Assembly: GCA_009869945.1 (NCBI GenBank)
Contig: WIXG01000108.1
Location: 124,001-188,000 of the forward strand
Length of the DNA stretch: 64,000 nt
Origin: Mesaphorura yosii
Lineage: Eukaryota; Arthropoda; Collembola; Poduromorpha; Tullbergiidae
Reading direction: 5' to 3'
How positions within the stretch are numbered: the first letter of the stretch is position 1; each line of letters starts with the position of its first letter. The notes below the pieces were generated by a model. The model was not told the origin of the DNA, did not search any database, and saw only the letters and a program-made list of their open reading frames with translations. Shown here in pieces: positions 13,612 through 26,800 of the stretch. The position numbers and the translations under genes were made by a program.

Positions 13612-16185
13612 ATGGCATCAGTCTCGATTTCCTCTTCGCCGGCGTGCTCCATGAAACTACAGCAGCAGCTTTCTTCGACGTCGCTCCTCTCGTCACCCTC
13701 GCCAAACACGTCGAGCGGCTCGTCTTCGGGCGGTCCGACGCTTTCTCCCAGTTCGCTCCATTCCCACCACCACCACACGCAGCTCCAGTTGGCGGCGCAG
13801 ATCCAACAGCACATCGCCCAACAGCAGCAGCAGCAACAACAACAACAATCTCAATTGCGCCTAAGCAATAATAATCTAAGCAATTCAAACGTGAGTGCCG
13901 TTTCGCATCCGCAGCCGCAATCGCTGAGTCTCAGTATTAAGAAGGAGCCCGGCCTCATTTCACCGCCTGGAATCGGCTCATACGGCGGCGCTGGCATGAA
14001 AAACACAAACACCAACACGATGCTCATGAACGTCAACGTCAACAACAATTCACCAATCAGCAACACAAACATGAACGCCAACAACATCGTCAGCTCATCG
14101 ACGGTTGCCACCGACACAACGTCCAACACCGTTTTCTGCGGTTCCAACAGCATAATTGGCAGCTCCGGCTCCAAGTGCAAGCGAAAAATTAACTTCTCGC
14201 ATCTCGGCATTCCGAATCGCGGGCATCAGCCAGCGACAGTCGCCAGAAGGAACGCGAGAGAAAGGAATCGTGTCAAACAGGTAAGAATCGACTCGAGCGT
14301 TAAAGAGTGTTAACGCACCAATGCGTTAGCTAACGAAGTAAATACTACATTTGCATTTACGCCTGCGACTTCATTTTCGTATAAAAATGGGCTTTGCTTT
14401 TGAGGGCTTCTTCCTGTTGTCCTCGGGGATGTTACGAAATGAGGCGCAAGTGTGAGTGCTTGAAAAGAATACAGCAGAGCAGAAGGGTTAATTTTTATGA
14501 AGGATCGTCTTGCGTTGCGTTTTATAGAGAGATTGATGAATATGATAACACAGCCATGCGATGCGATGCACATGGCACAAAGCGTAGCATTAAATAATGG
14601 GTCTAGTCTTGGTCTTAGTCTTGTGAAGAAGAAGCACACTTATTCCGTAATATCCAAGAGCTTTTAGTTAATTATATATATAAACATGCGCTGTGTGCGC
14701 GAGATTTTCGTTTTCTGCTCCTTGTAAATCACTGCGACTGCACTCTGGCTTTAAATCCAGGGGTCTCCAGATGATGGGCACTTCTCTTGCCCAACACCGA
14801 TATTATTATCATTATCGGAGAATTGGGAAGCCTGTACTTTAAGCTGTAATAACCCACACGTGTGCATGTGTTTATTACGTTAAATAGTCCGAAATCGAAA
14901 GCTTATAAAACACGCTTATCGTTTAGCAAGCAAGGCATAGAAAGTATTAAGCACCATTGTTAAAAATTCGAAAATGATCTAGACACAGACCGAAATAGAA
15001 AGAAGCGAGAAGTGAGACACGGTTAACGTTTTTTAAAGCGTGATAATGAAATCCTAATCCTAATCATAAAACGGAGACATTTTGCGTTACACGATGTTTG
15101 CTTTTCTAAAACGAAAATCTCGCTTTCAAGCGCTGAGATTAGGCGCGTGTAAATAAAATAATCAAATCATGCATGGTAATGTTATGTCAATACGAGAGCT
15201 GAGCTGATACGGAATGAATCAGACTCAGAATTTTGAAACAGATGACAGTGCAGCATTCGGATTCATAATAACGAATGAATTAAGCGTGGTCCGTCGAATA
15301 GCCGCCGTAGCCGTGATTGATTCCTCATCGCCATAAATCATAAACCTTCGTCTTCGTAATTCCCGGGTTTCGAAGAAATTACAGATTATTAGTGTTTAGT
15401 GCTTTCGTAGACAGCTATTAAATTCTTTGTAATTACTGTTAAATTAACGACTGCCTGGTGAGCTTGAGAGCCCATTAAAGTGGTCGATGCGGCTCCTGCC
15501 ACGATTTCGGTTTCGGGTCGAAGATGCGGCCGATGCTTGCTGGTGTACGCACTTCAAATTACTCTTTGTCATGGCCCAGGTGTTGAGTCTCGTTTTTTAT
15601 CTTTTACTTTTACATGGGCCCTTACAATCGAATGCATTAATGCTATCGGCTCTTCGAGAGCGCAGCGCAGCATTTGCTGCAGCTTCTTATTATCTCGAAT
15701 ACTTCGAATACATGCGAAGCACTACTCAGATTCACGTTTTTGTATTAACCTTCCAGGTCAACAACGGCTTTGCTGCCCTCAAACAGCATATTCCGCTGGG
15801 TCACCGTTCAAAGAAGATGTCAAAGGTCGAGACGCTTCGGTGTGCAGTCGACTACATCAAAAACCTGAAGACGATGCTCGACCCGAACGGCGTCTTCACG
15901 TCGGACGAAGGATCGTCGGCGTTTGACCAGCTCCTCGACTTCGGGATGGGCTCCGGAAGCGGCGGCTCGACGCAGCAGCTCTCTCCGACGTCCAGCGAAG
16001 ACCCTTCCTCGCCCTCGTACGCCTCCGAAGGCTCGTACGTCGCCTCCAGCGGCCAACCCGGCGGCCACGGCGGAGGTGGCAGCAGCAACGCCAACAGCGG
16101 GCTGTATGACTACGAAAACTACGAGCCAGTGAGCCCCGAGGACGAAGAGTTACTAGACGCAATCTCGTGGTGGCAACAATCATAA
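13612..16185 (+). CDS. ASH: Achaete-scute homologue, proneural bHLH transcription factor
   Basis: Two coding exons, 13612-14280 and 15757-16185, joined in phase 0, give 365 residues. The ATG at 13612 (A at -3) is the first in frame; TGA at 13576-13578 closes the frame upstream. The N-terminal part is Ser-rich with ten glutamines (residues 70-79) and an Asn/Thr-rich stretch. The bHLH spans about residues 211-265. Its basic region RRNARERNRVKQ ends exon 1; helix 1 (VNNGF) and the loop and helix 2 (KKMSKVETLR) are in exon 2. The C-terminus has a Gly/Ser linker, then PEDEELLDAISWWQQS, the acidic aromatic motif typical of achaete-scute proteins. Known role of the family: heterodimers with Daughterless bind E-boxes in the nucleus and commit cells to neural fate. 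The closest family is clear; one-to-one orthology to achaete, scute or lethal-of-scute is not expected outside Diptera. Splice signals are CAG|GTAAGA and TTCCAG|GTC. Confidence 0.93.
13819..13848 (+). repeat. CAG/CAA repeat encoding polyglutamine
   Basis: Ten consecutive Gln codons (CAA, four CAG, five CAA) lie inside ASH exon 1, residues 70-79. Polyglutamine of variable length is common in insect transcription factors and also occurs in vertebrate ASCL1. The mixed codons make it less slippage-prone than a pure CAG tract. Confidence 0.9.
14281..15756 (+). other. ASH intron splitting the bHLH
   Basis: A 1476-nt GT-AG intron in phase 0 falls between the last basic-region residue (Gln) and helix 1 (Val). 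It contains no long ORF of its own; reading through the acceptor gives a spurious in-frame extension upstream of exon 2. The second family member at 31407-34342 has an intron at the same codon boundary. Confidence 0.9.
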
Positions 16186-17206
16186 CCTCCGAATCATAAT
16201 TTTATCAGGTAAACTTAAGCGACGAAGACTATCAAGTCCAAAGCAAAATTTTGACCTGGAGAGCCTGGAGTTGATTTTGATTCATTCCGAACGATGTATG
16301 TAAAAATCGCCGTTTGAATGAATGCCGTCGTCCCTTCGTCCACGTTTCCTTTGCGCTCGCGTACTTCGGCTGGCTGCCCGTCGCACTTCTCGTAGCACTG
16401 GCGAAGGGCAAACAAACGCCATGGGGCCAATTGAGCACAATGCTCGGCTCGGCTTGCTGCGCGCGGAGGAAAAGTATTTTTGGAAGGCTTCCCCATTAAT
16501 TTCTACGACTACGACAGTGGTTCCTTTTCTCATCTTCATCCACATCTCCAGGAGCCCTTTATAATTCTCTCGGCCCTATTCTTCGTCGTCCCTTCCTTCT
16601 TTTCTCTGCGCCGTATCACTGAAACCTTACAATTCATGATTCCATTCTTCACATCCTGTTCGAAGCTCGAGCAGAGCTTCACATGTCCGAATGCATAAAG
16701 CGTAAGCCTAACGCCTGCTTAAAGACCGTACGCAATCTATTACGAGTTGCGCAGTGCAATTTTGCACTGCGCTACCTTTCTGAATTTCTCGGCTGAGCAA
16801 CCACGAGCATTACGCATTATGCAACCCGCATTGCATTGCGCATTCGGTCCGGTTCATGCGTAACTCGTGGATTATAAATAGAAATCAAATCTCCAGGTCA
16901 AAATTGTGTGGGGAGTGGAAGCAAGACAATATCGAATGAATCGAATTGCTCAACTTGGTAACTCAGGTCCTTTTATTCTCTCCTTTCAGATCTCGACTCG
17001 TCTTACGTATTTCGAAGCACACTTGGTCGGATTTTGGACGGATTTTCCTGCTCGAGCACGAGAAACCTTGACATTCAGCATTCGATGGAGAATCCACGCT
17101 TTCGTGAGGTTCACTGCCCCAAATTCCATCCAACACATATTAATTAATGTATTGACAATTTACTCGTGCCGTAACTGTTTACTGCATGTAGAAAAGATGA
17201 GTACAC

Positions 17207-17212
17207 TGTGAT
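17207..17212 (+). promoter_or_regulatory. Possible K-box (TGTGAT) in ASH 3' UTR
   Basis: TGTGAT is the K-box, a post-transcriptional repressive element seen in 3' UTRs of Notch-pathway genes in Drosophila and targeted by miR-2-family miRNAs. It lies about 1 kb after the ASH stop codon, so it counts only if the transcript extends past here. Single hexamers arise often by chance. Confidence 0.12.
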
Positions 17213-17485
17213 TTGTTATTTGTTGTTTTACTCCGAATCGAAATGATGCGTGTTATCAGTAAACCAACGTGTCTTACGTGTTTACGATTTTAACGATCAC
17301 GAATACGACTATGCGATCTGTCTCTCTAAACCGCTGTAAATACCTTTATCATGTACGCCCCGTACACGTTTTTGCACATGGCAGGCATGCATGCTACCAG
17401 GACTTAAAATTTAATCTTCAAGTGCCTTCAAGCGAAAGCCCCCTGTAACCTGAATTAACTAGAAATTGATGTCAGGCTTCAATTA

Positions 17486-17491
17486 AATAAA
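17486..17491 (+). other. AATAAA, candidate ASH polyadenylation signal
   Basis: A canonical hexamer 1.3 kb downstream of the ASH stop. Two further AATAAA copies lie at 18039-18044 and 18046-18051. Which is used cannot be told from sequence alone. Confidence 0.3.
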
Positions 17492-17779
17492 TGCGATTAC
17501 CGATTTCGATTGCGATTACAATTCCATCCAAACGAAAACTCGACTGTATAAACGTTTCTTTGTTTTGTAGCAAAACGCTTGCGAATTTTCTGCCTTTCCT
17601 GAGCTTAGACTTTTCTTTCTGAAGCTTTTGTTTATAGCGTGCTAGTCATAGGTTTCTCATTTCCACAGCGAAAATGTACAAATGCAATCAATTTTCTGCA
17701 CTCAGCAAGTTGTGCATCAGCCTTTTCTGTCCAAACTCCAAATCGTGATAAACAGCGAATTCATGTGACAATACGCGCG

Positions 17780-17806
17780 CCTGCCTGCCTGCCTGCCTGC
17801 CTGCCT
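17780..17806. repeat. (CTGC)n tetranucleotide microsatellite
   Basis: About six and a half perfect CTGC units. Shorter versions of the same tetranucleotide occur throughout the window, near 890, 4510, 19483, 20430, 39968, 54788 and 58731. Confidence 0.9.
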
Positions 17807-20800
17807 TCTCATCTTCTGACACCCGACTACCTTACTGCGTAATCAAACTGCAAATTATGTATGTACTAAATAGCGATAGCAGTAGGATACTCGATATACT
17901 TGTGAACAAACTTATGTACGTATGTGTAACGGTTATGTAATGCAATATGCAAGAAATTTGTTAACTAGCCTTAGCCTAGCCGTATTCATTGTACAAATTA
18001 ACTGTTGCATATCTTTGGGCCGTGTTTAGGCCAGGATCAATAAACAATAAACACTTGCGTAGGAACGTTTTCGAGACGGGATGGACATCTTCATTCTCAA
18101 AATTATTAGCTGCGTTTTGCGTTTTTGGTAGCTGCAGATTAGAAAATTGATAATTACATGTTTGGGACACGACCACTTCTGTTTCTCTTGTTTGTTTTTC
18201 GACGACTCTCGACTGCCGTTGCGGAGAGAAATGTCGAAATAATGATGTGAGAATGTGTTTTGAGGCAGAAAGATACATTTTATGCGATATTTTCTTGCGG
18301 GCGCGGGCAGACGTCGTGTGATCTTTGATGGCCACGGCATGACATGGCACGCAGAAGCTCGGCACGGCAATGAATAATGACGCCAAGCCACGCTGTAAAT
18401 GTTTGACTGCTGTTTCTGTTTCCCTTTCTCGGCAAGACGAGCTGTTTCTTTTTGAAAGGGTGAAGTTTATGGAAAATATAATAAATGATTATTACAACAT
18501 CACAACAACAATAATAACATGCGAGATCACAACGCGCACTTACCGAAAGATGAGAAGATATCCGTGCCATGCCGCATTGCATGAAGAAGCTAAATGCAGA
18601 CGCAGTGCAGACACAGACAACATGTTTTTGACATTCTTAAGTGAGTTTTAAGAACAGGAAGAAAATTCAGGCGTTCGCATGGCCATCGTGGTCATTCTTT
18701 CACCTCAGAGGGAAGCATGGATTTAATTATGACCTGCCACTCGTTTTGACATTCGCAATTAGCCCTCAAGCTCCTTGATTTTCTGCGTGCTCGGCCATGT
18801 TTTTTGCTTATGTTTTAATTATTGGAAACATCTTCATTCTCAAGACTGACTGTTCACGCGATGGAATGCAATTCGGGTCCAGACGATAATTACACGGCGG
18901 ACGCGGACAGCGCACACGAAGAACGGATCAGGTAAGGCCATCAATGCGCATACACCAGCTGGTCTCACACGATACACAAAATTCGAGCAGTAGAGGACAA
19001 ATTATCTGTCTCTGCCTTTGCCTTGAATTATTCTGCCTTGTCAACCTGGCATAAAGCATAATGAATTTGGAATTTGTCGTTTTGGGCAATTGCGAGTTGT
19101 GAGTTAAGAGCGCAGTGTTTCGTGTATTTGTCTTGTTGTGGTTAATTTTACCAGCGATTTTACGGTACGGTCCAGAGATGCGTGGGCAGATAAAACAAAA
19201 GGAGGTTTCACCTTTCCCTTTTGGCCCTTTGTGCTGCAAGAAGCTCACGCGGACCTCCTGCGGCCCAATTTGACACCGACCACGGAGTTCTTTCCAGTTT
19301 TCCTGTCCTGCGCCTGAAAATCTGCTTCGCTTTGGCATTAACTCGTTCTGTCTTCGTTTATGGACTCCGTGTACCATAAATCAATTAACTTCATCCGAGA
19401 AGCCTCTTCAGAGTCGTATTTCTCGTTCCAATCCGCAACAGTAGAAGCGGCAGCAGCTCGAATTCGTCAATAAATGCGGGTCTGCCTGCCTGCCTTTGCC
19501 TTTGCTTTGCAATACGCAAGCCAAATCCCGTCTGTGGTTCTTCATTTCCGTTTTTTCTACAATTTCACTTTGAGTTTGGCTTTGGCTTTGCCGAAATGAA
19601 AATTTATTCTCGGGGACTGTGAAAAGCGTAATCAAAGAAAGGACGCGGACGAGAGACGCGAAAGGGTTGAGAGCTGATTTTTTGTTTCACACCAATTTTA
19701 TACATCATTTAACACTGAAATCAAAGTAGTCTGGCATTACTGCTTTGAAATGGAGCTCCGCTGGCTTGTCGCGGCCTGGCTGAAAGCGCGCAGATCATGA
19801 TGATGGTGGTAAAATTACTCTCGGCGCTCGTCCGTCCGATAAAAATAAACTAATTTTGTGCTCGCAGCGCAGCAGAAACCAGAAATCCGACCAAGAAAGG
19901 AACTCTTTCAGGCTCAATTTCGTAAGTTTACTTTATCGCTCGAATCTGGAAGCGTGGTTTCTGTCTGTCTTCATGGATGACTGCAATTACTGAGTCATTA
20001 ACATTTACTTTAGTGCATACTCTAAGCTTTTCGAGATATGATTCCAGCGTCTACGGCAAAATCCTGACCAAAATGCGGCAAAATCGACCGAATTCGAAGA
20101 TTACTGGTCGAAATTGAGATTCGGTCAAAATCATCGCCAAGCAAAGTGCATCTTAGCACTTGAATGCTTTTTTCAAGAGCTTTCCTTTGTCTAACTTAAT
20201 ACTGAACGACCACAATCTCTCAGCGTTTGCGTTTTAAATCCTGAACAAAACAAGAATGGGATCAAGCCTACAACAATCCACAGCCTTTTACTGTACAGCA
20301 GCTCGAGCGAAACTCTGAACAACGAAATGTGTTAATAATACCTAAAAAGTAGTGTGGCGACTATGAAATTTTGCCATATCACTTTGGGTCGGGTAAGAAT
20401 GACCAGAAGCGACTTGCGAGTGCCTGGGTGCCTGCCTGCCTTCGTAAGGGAGTCCCTGCCGGGCGGCTCTAATGTGACTATTTGGCATTGCCAAAGAGAA
20501 AATAAAGCCACTTGAAAGGACAAAGAAGAACAAGCAGAAAAGTGAGAAACCCTTAAAAGCAATCGAAAAGCAACAGCAAAAGCCATTACGTCGCTGCAAG
20601 CAGCATCTTTTCGGATTGTTAATAAAAAGGTCATTAAGATTAATCTTAAAATTCAAGATTTCGGGCCAAAACGACGGGTCGAGACGAAAATGTCCATAAA
20701 AGCTTCTAACAAGAGTGAAAAGTGAATTTATCGGCTTAGTTAAGCTACGTTTAAAATCAAATTCAGAGCCGCATTTCATTAAAATTCATGGCGAAATTGG

Positions 20801-23800
20801 TACCGAGTTTGTGGAACTTCATCTTCTACGTATATCCAAGTCCACTCCATCAAATGACAAATGCTCGCTCGCTCAAGCACGCCACGTCGATGTGAAAAAA
20901 GTCGATCAATCAGTTGATGACACGGCGTTTCTGATTCTGCCAAAAGAAAATGTACTCCTGCTCTTGTAAAGAAGAATGAGTGCAACTCGCTCAGTCAGTC
21001 AGGCAGGCAAATCTTCATTGTTGGCTGCTTCTAAGGGAACGAAACCCTGAGCAATTACAAAACCATTTACAACGGAAGGCGAAAGGCGAATTCTTCGCCG
21101 TTCGAAGAGCAGTTTTCTTGTCCCCGAGCCGAACTTTACTATTATTGTGTCACGACCAAACGCAAACGCAGTACACAACTTCTTAAAAATTCTTTTATTC
21201 TTCTCACCCCTGACTTGATTGAAACTGAAAAGGAGTTGGAAATTAAGAATGAGAAGAATAGACGGTTACGCTTTCGGTCGCAATTTTTTCTTGTAAAGGA
21301 ATTTCCACTTTATTAAATCCTCGTTCTCGTCAACACGGGACAAACCTGAGGAATGGCCATTAAAGAAAGCGTAAGCGATTGTTGGCTGTTCCATCTTCCG
21401 AGAAATGAGAAATAAGTATTTATTCTGGTCGATGGCAATATTTCAGGTGGGAGCCATTTAGAAGATTTACAGCGATCCAATTCTATTTGTCTAATGCAAA
21501 TGATGGACATAATTTACTTTTAGTGTTTAGAGTTTTCTTCCTGGTGCCGTTTGCCGTTTGCGATAATCACCCTCGTTTTATGATGAGACGGCGATGATTC
21601 TCGCTTCCCGCTTTAACCGGCGTTTAATGACGGTGTGAGTAAATAAAAAAATACCTTTTCATTACCGGTAATATTTTGTGAGGGCAGAAGTCAAGAGTGT
21701 GCCGTATAAATCAACACTTGTGGAAAAGGCGTCATGCTGATTTTATGACGATCCCGTAAACCAACAAAGCAATTGCAATTGCAATGGCGAAGAAGATGAA
21801 AATTAAGAAAAGGGACACGATTCCCCAACTTCGGAGTTACTTTAGTTTATAGCAAGGATTATGACTTGTAACTGCAGATATTTTAAAGTGACTAAGAAGA
21901 TAAATACTAAAACTGGAAGTGGAAGCCATTCGCTGGGTTTCCATTTCCGCGGCGTCTTGCCTTATGAATTATTTACGACGCAACAGAAATGCGTGTCGTG
22001 CCATCTTCAAATTGCTTCTTTGCTGCACTATTACGATTATTAACTCACATTTATTTTTTTATGCCATTGAGCGTTGCCGCCACAAAGAATATTACTGCTC
22101 TTGTCAAAACACTGACCGAGGTAATAAAATTTTCCATTTGCGAAACCCTGCCATACTGCAATTCTAAAAATAGCCGCCAAACCCCGACTTTCACAATCGA
22201 ACGAGTATTTCAGTCCAGCAAATGTGAGAAATTTGTAGGGTTATGAAATTCCCGGCCCGTAAAAGGCAAAAGGTGTTATGCGGTACGATTTGCGTTTTGA
22301 TTGCATTAGCCAACCATGTAGAACGTGTAATGAGAATTTTAATGATTCCTTTCACAATGCCGACACCACCCACCCCTGGACCTTTGTTACTGCAAATTTC
22401 ATGATCGCGTTTAAAACGAAAATCGCGAAACGCGATTGGCATCGATTTATTAAGCCTGTCGGTTGACGCAAACGTTAAAGAACAATTTCGCATCTCATAA
22501 ACACGATAGCGACAGGCGAGAAATTCCACATTCGGAATGTCGTGTTGACAGGCTTACGACCGACTTTGTTCCCGTCCCTGCCCTGCCGGGGTCCGACTCG
22601 TAAGGAATTTATTTAAAGCCAGTTACGGCTGGCCAGCACGAAAAGTGTTTAAAATCTCTGTCAGTAGCAGCAGAGATCATGCTGGAATTACTGGCGTTAT
22701 ATTTTTATTACTGCGACTGCTGGTGCGCAGAGATTTGGGAATTTGTGACAGTCACTCCAGTAGAGCAGGCAGGCTTAAAGCCAGACAACTCCAACTGTTA
22801 ACGATTCCACTGCGTGCATGAAAATATTGAAAAGTGTGTCTCCATATGGCGACATGTCAAGCACACGAAGCCAAAGTTGGAGGCTCGTCTTGATTAAATT
22901 CTGGTGCGCTCAAAATTTCAATACGGAAAATTGTTCAGTCACCGCGCACGATGCACGACACATGCAATATTTTGAACGTTCAACACCATCAAATGCCTAT
23001 AAATTATGCCTCAAGGTCGACTCTTTTGAGTTGCCGAGTTTTGCTCCAGTTTCTTGAATTCATGAATGATTCCTTCAGACGTCAATTCCTCTTCTCAATT
23101 TGTTCTGGCAGTCGCGTGCTAATGTTGTTGGAACATCAGAAAGGGTTCTGAGAAGAGCAACAATTAGTGAAAGCTGTCGTTGACAAGTACAAGTACGAGG
23201 CGACCCTGAAGACGCGTATTATTTTACCTGAGAACGCAAGCTGCGGGCAGCGGTAGGTACAAGAAGGTTAAATAACATTGCACGTTTCCATTATTAATTA
23301 TTGCATGATACACATGTATTTATGTATGTATTTTTAGACCAAGAAAGGACTCACGACTCGTGACTCGTGCAGCAGTGAGCAAGAATGACAATGCAGAAGG
23401 ACTCTTGTTATTGTACGCATTATAATATTTGTTCAACCTCACAACATGTAAAATGAGCAATTTGGCCCCATTTTGGACGAGCTGGCCCACCTTTTATGTC
23501 AAGTGTGGGTGTGAATGGAGACCTTAATGTCTCTTTCAGCGCAGCCGAACCAGACACCTTTTGCTTTGCTTTCGCCCTGAAACTCACGGCATAAACGCAT
23601 AAACGCACTCAAGCGCGTTGGTCATTCAGCATCTAACTTTATGCAATGTAATGCCACTTTTAGCTGAAACCAACCAAACCACAAAATACGCGTGCGTCTA
23701 CTTGAGAGGTTCTATATTTCTTCGTCTTCTTCGTTTATTGTCGACCGATGGAAAGAATTCGTCGAGAATTGGGTCACTCTTGAATAACACGACGCATGGA

Positions 23801-26800
23801 ACAATAAATCCTTACATGGTTTTCAACAATCAACTTACACGACTTGAACAGAACATTAATGCAACAATGCAAGCGTACGTGTCCATGATCAATGGCACAA
23901 TCGCAATTCTTCGCTACTCTGGAATACTTAATTCAGAAAACCAGCAGCTTTCTCTTGCGCGCTAAATTTCAGGAAAATTGGTCCGCTATGAAATAAATTT
24001 GTGCACGTGAAATAAATCCTTAAGGAAGGAGGAAATTAATATTCGGGCTGCAACGAACGCGCGCCGGCTGCTTGTTGGTTTATTTAATGGAAAACGAATG
24101 CTAAAGTAAAGTAAACAAGGAGAAGTTGAGTACCATGCAGATTGTAATACAGAACGCGGGTCAATTGAGACTATTTTCGTACGGCTGATCACACCTGCCA
24201 CCGCTGTCGCCTCCCTCATCACAAAAGGCAGTGAAGTAAAGAGTGGTCAGGTTTTGTGGCGTGTGGCGTGGAATTTTTGACTGCCTGTACTGCGCCTTGC
24301 CTGTTTCAGCTTTAAGAGAAATCAGACAACGCTCATGAGATTTTATTACCCGAGTTCCTAAACGGTTCGCTGCCTTCTGACACACAATTGTGAAACACTT
24401 TCTTCCGTTTGGTGTACAACAATTGTAGAAAATCGTGTAAAGTGTAAATAAACCGTACCGTAAGCCAATTATCAGGCGCGGGCGAAATTTACACTGATTA
24501 TGATTATGTGAGAGATTCGGATACGCACTGATTTTATTTATACCTACAATTTAAATGTACAGTAGAAGAAGAGGTCAGGACCTGAGGGCCTAAGCACTCT
24601 GGCTCACGCGTCATAAAATTCTCACTCGAGTTCTCGTAGAATCGATTCAAATTACACGGTCATGATCATCAGCGAAGCGCAGGACGTCAGTTTTTGGTAA
24701 ATACGTGCGTACGCGTAGTGCGTGGAGTCTCACTTTCGGCTTCGGCGAGTTTTTCGAAGGATAATCTCGTTGAAGTGATAATGAGAGGCAGAACACGCCA
24801 AGCCGGGCAAGCTGCTTTTGTGTCCAGTCCAGTCCAAGGCAACTTATTTAATCTTGGTGCATGCATACATGCATTCTTCGGGCACTTGGCTGCTGGCTGC
24901 TCAACCGTGTCTTGCTCCCACAAAAGCGAGCCGAGCGGTCAGCCCTTTGAGGCACCTCGACTCGAATCATGTTTTCTGACTGAATTGATGCTACAAGCAA
25001 CTCTCTTCGAGTGTCTGGAGAAGATAATGATAATTCCATGCTATACCAGAAGCGAAGCTTCCAGTCAATTTCATCCTCATTAGTACAGACTTAACACGCG
25101 CGTAAATACGCGTTATTGTGTTATTGTGTTGTGGTATCCTGTCATTTTAATGACAGACTGACGAAGCGACAGCGACTGACATTGATGACATGGCCCGTTC
25201 GATGCTCGCTACTCAATTCTATTCTCGTGAATATGATTGAAATGTACTCAGGACTCAAGTGCCCGTGTACAATGCAAATAAAGCAAAGCAATAATGCAGC
25301 AAACTCGGTGTGGTGTGGCGTGGGAAGCTTCTTCAAATTCATCAAATGAAAGGAGAAAGGAGAGATACAAAATAATTTCTTGGCTTCGGAGCCCCGAAAA
25401 ATCGCCGAGCGAGTTTCAGTTTAAGTTCTTAATAAACGCATGCAAAAGTTAGAAATAGCAGTAAAAACAATGCACAACTAAAGAATGGTCGCAGATGGCT
25501 GGCGTGACTTTCACAGTATAGAAGATTAATCGGTCAAGGAAATTGCCAAAAACGAAAGGCGTCAACGTAAAAGAAAAGTGGCCGCAGTCTCCTAACAATT
25601 CAATATTCAAAGCACAGGTACAAATAAGTACGAGTAAAATTAGAATTTGTGGGGAATATGAGACGCGGAATTGAGAAAGGAGTTGGCAACAAAACAAAAC
25701 AACGCATTTTCACTTGTCCCACTCCAAGAAACGCGAACACTTGTTGCATTGCATGCGCTCTCATGCCGGCAGGGCATAAAATTCCATGTCAACTTTTAAT
25801 TTCTTCTTCGACTGTCTTCAACTTGCCTTTGCCTTACCTTTTCTCGTTATCACAACATGTGGATTTAATAACCATTGCATGTAAGCAGACTTAGGCTTGA
25901 CTACAATTACAAATACATTATACAATTTCCAGCCGATGACTACGAGCTTGGCTTGGCTTGATTAACTGAGCTTTGGCTTTGGCTGGATTTGGTCGCTCAC
26001 CGTCTGTCGGTCGCTGAAAAAGAAACATCGCAATCACACATGTGTTGCTCAGCCACGCATTCGTGCAATGGGCATGATGCCATGTTTAATGTTATTTTAT
26101 TTCATTTTATTCCTGTTCTCCCTGTCTAGATTAAAATTCAAGGTAGCGAGGGTCAACTGCACTTGAATTTTACGACGACGAGTAGCTTGGCTACCGGCCG
26201 GCTCTCATGTTGACTATTGCTCAGACAACTCATTTGGCTTCTGATAAAAATCGTGCGCGTACGACTGGGCGATTGAGACGACGACAGAGGAAGAAACAAA
26301 AAGTGACAATTGACAAGACGCGCTGACATCGGAATTCATTTTACTTTCTAGCGACAACAATTAAAAATCAAATCATGAGCGTTGATGTGGAACCGGCAAA
26401 CACAACAATCGGAGCTGAATGGTAATGAAAAGTAACGTTTTGTGTTCCGAACAGGTTTCCAAATTCTCTGTCCGAACCACCGAATTTCTGTTTCGACACA
26501 GCGCTTTTCGATTTCTCTCGCAGCGTTTGAAGTTTGAAGTTCTAAGTTTCTTTCAGACGTCTGTCAAAATTATTTCAAACGGAGAAACGTGGAAGAAGAA
26601 TGCGAATAATGAACGTGTTACGCGTTATTCAACTCTCCAGTTTTAAAAATACGTTCATACATAGTTGAGAGCTGAGGCTTGAAACAGATGAAGGTAACAA
26701 TGCAATGAAGTGCGTCTCAGATAGGTAACAAAACATCCTCATAATTCTTTCTCCGTGCGTGGCGTGTCAGACGTTTGATATTCGAATGATTCAGCAGGAA

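Noticed and set aside
15487..15756. In-frame upstream extension of ASH exon 2
   Set aside because: It is intron sequence reading through the acceptor; the bHLH is only intact when exon 1 is joined at 15757.
18928..19377. 149-codon minus-strand ORF with ATG
   Set aside because: Composition looks random and basic; no family resemblance and no transcript signals. Not impossible, but unsupported.
23618..23965. 115-codon ORF rich in N-glycosylation-like NxT/S sites
   Set aside because: No ATG at its start, no signal peptide or domain; the NxT density can arise by chance in AT-rich DNA.
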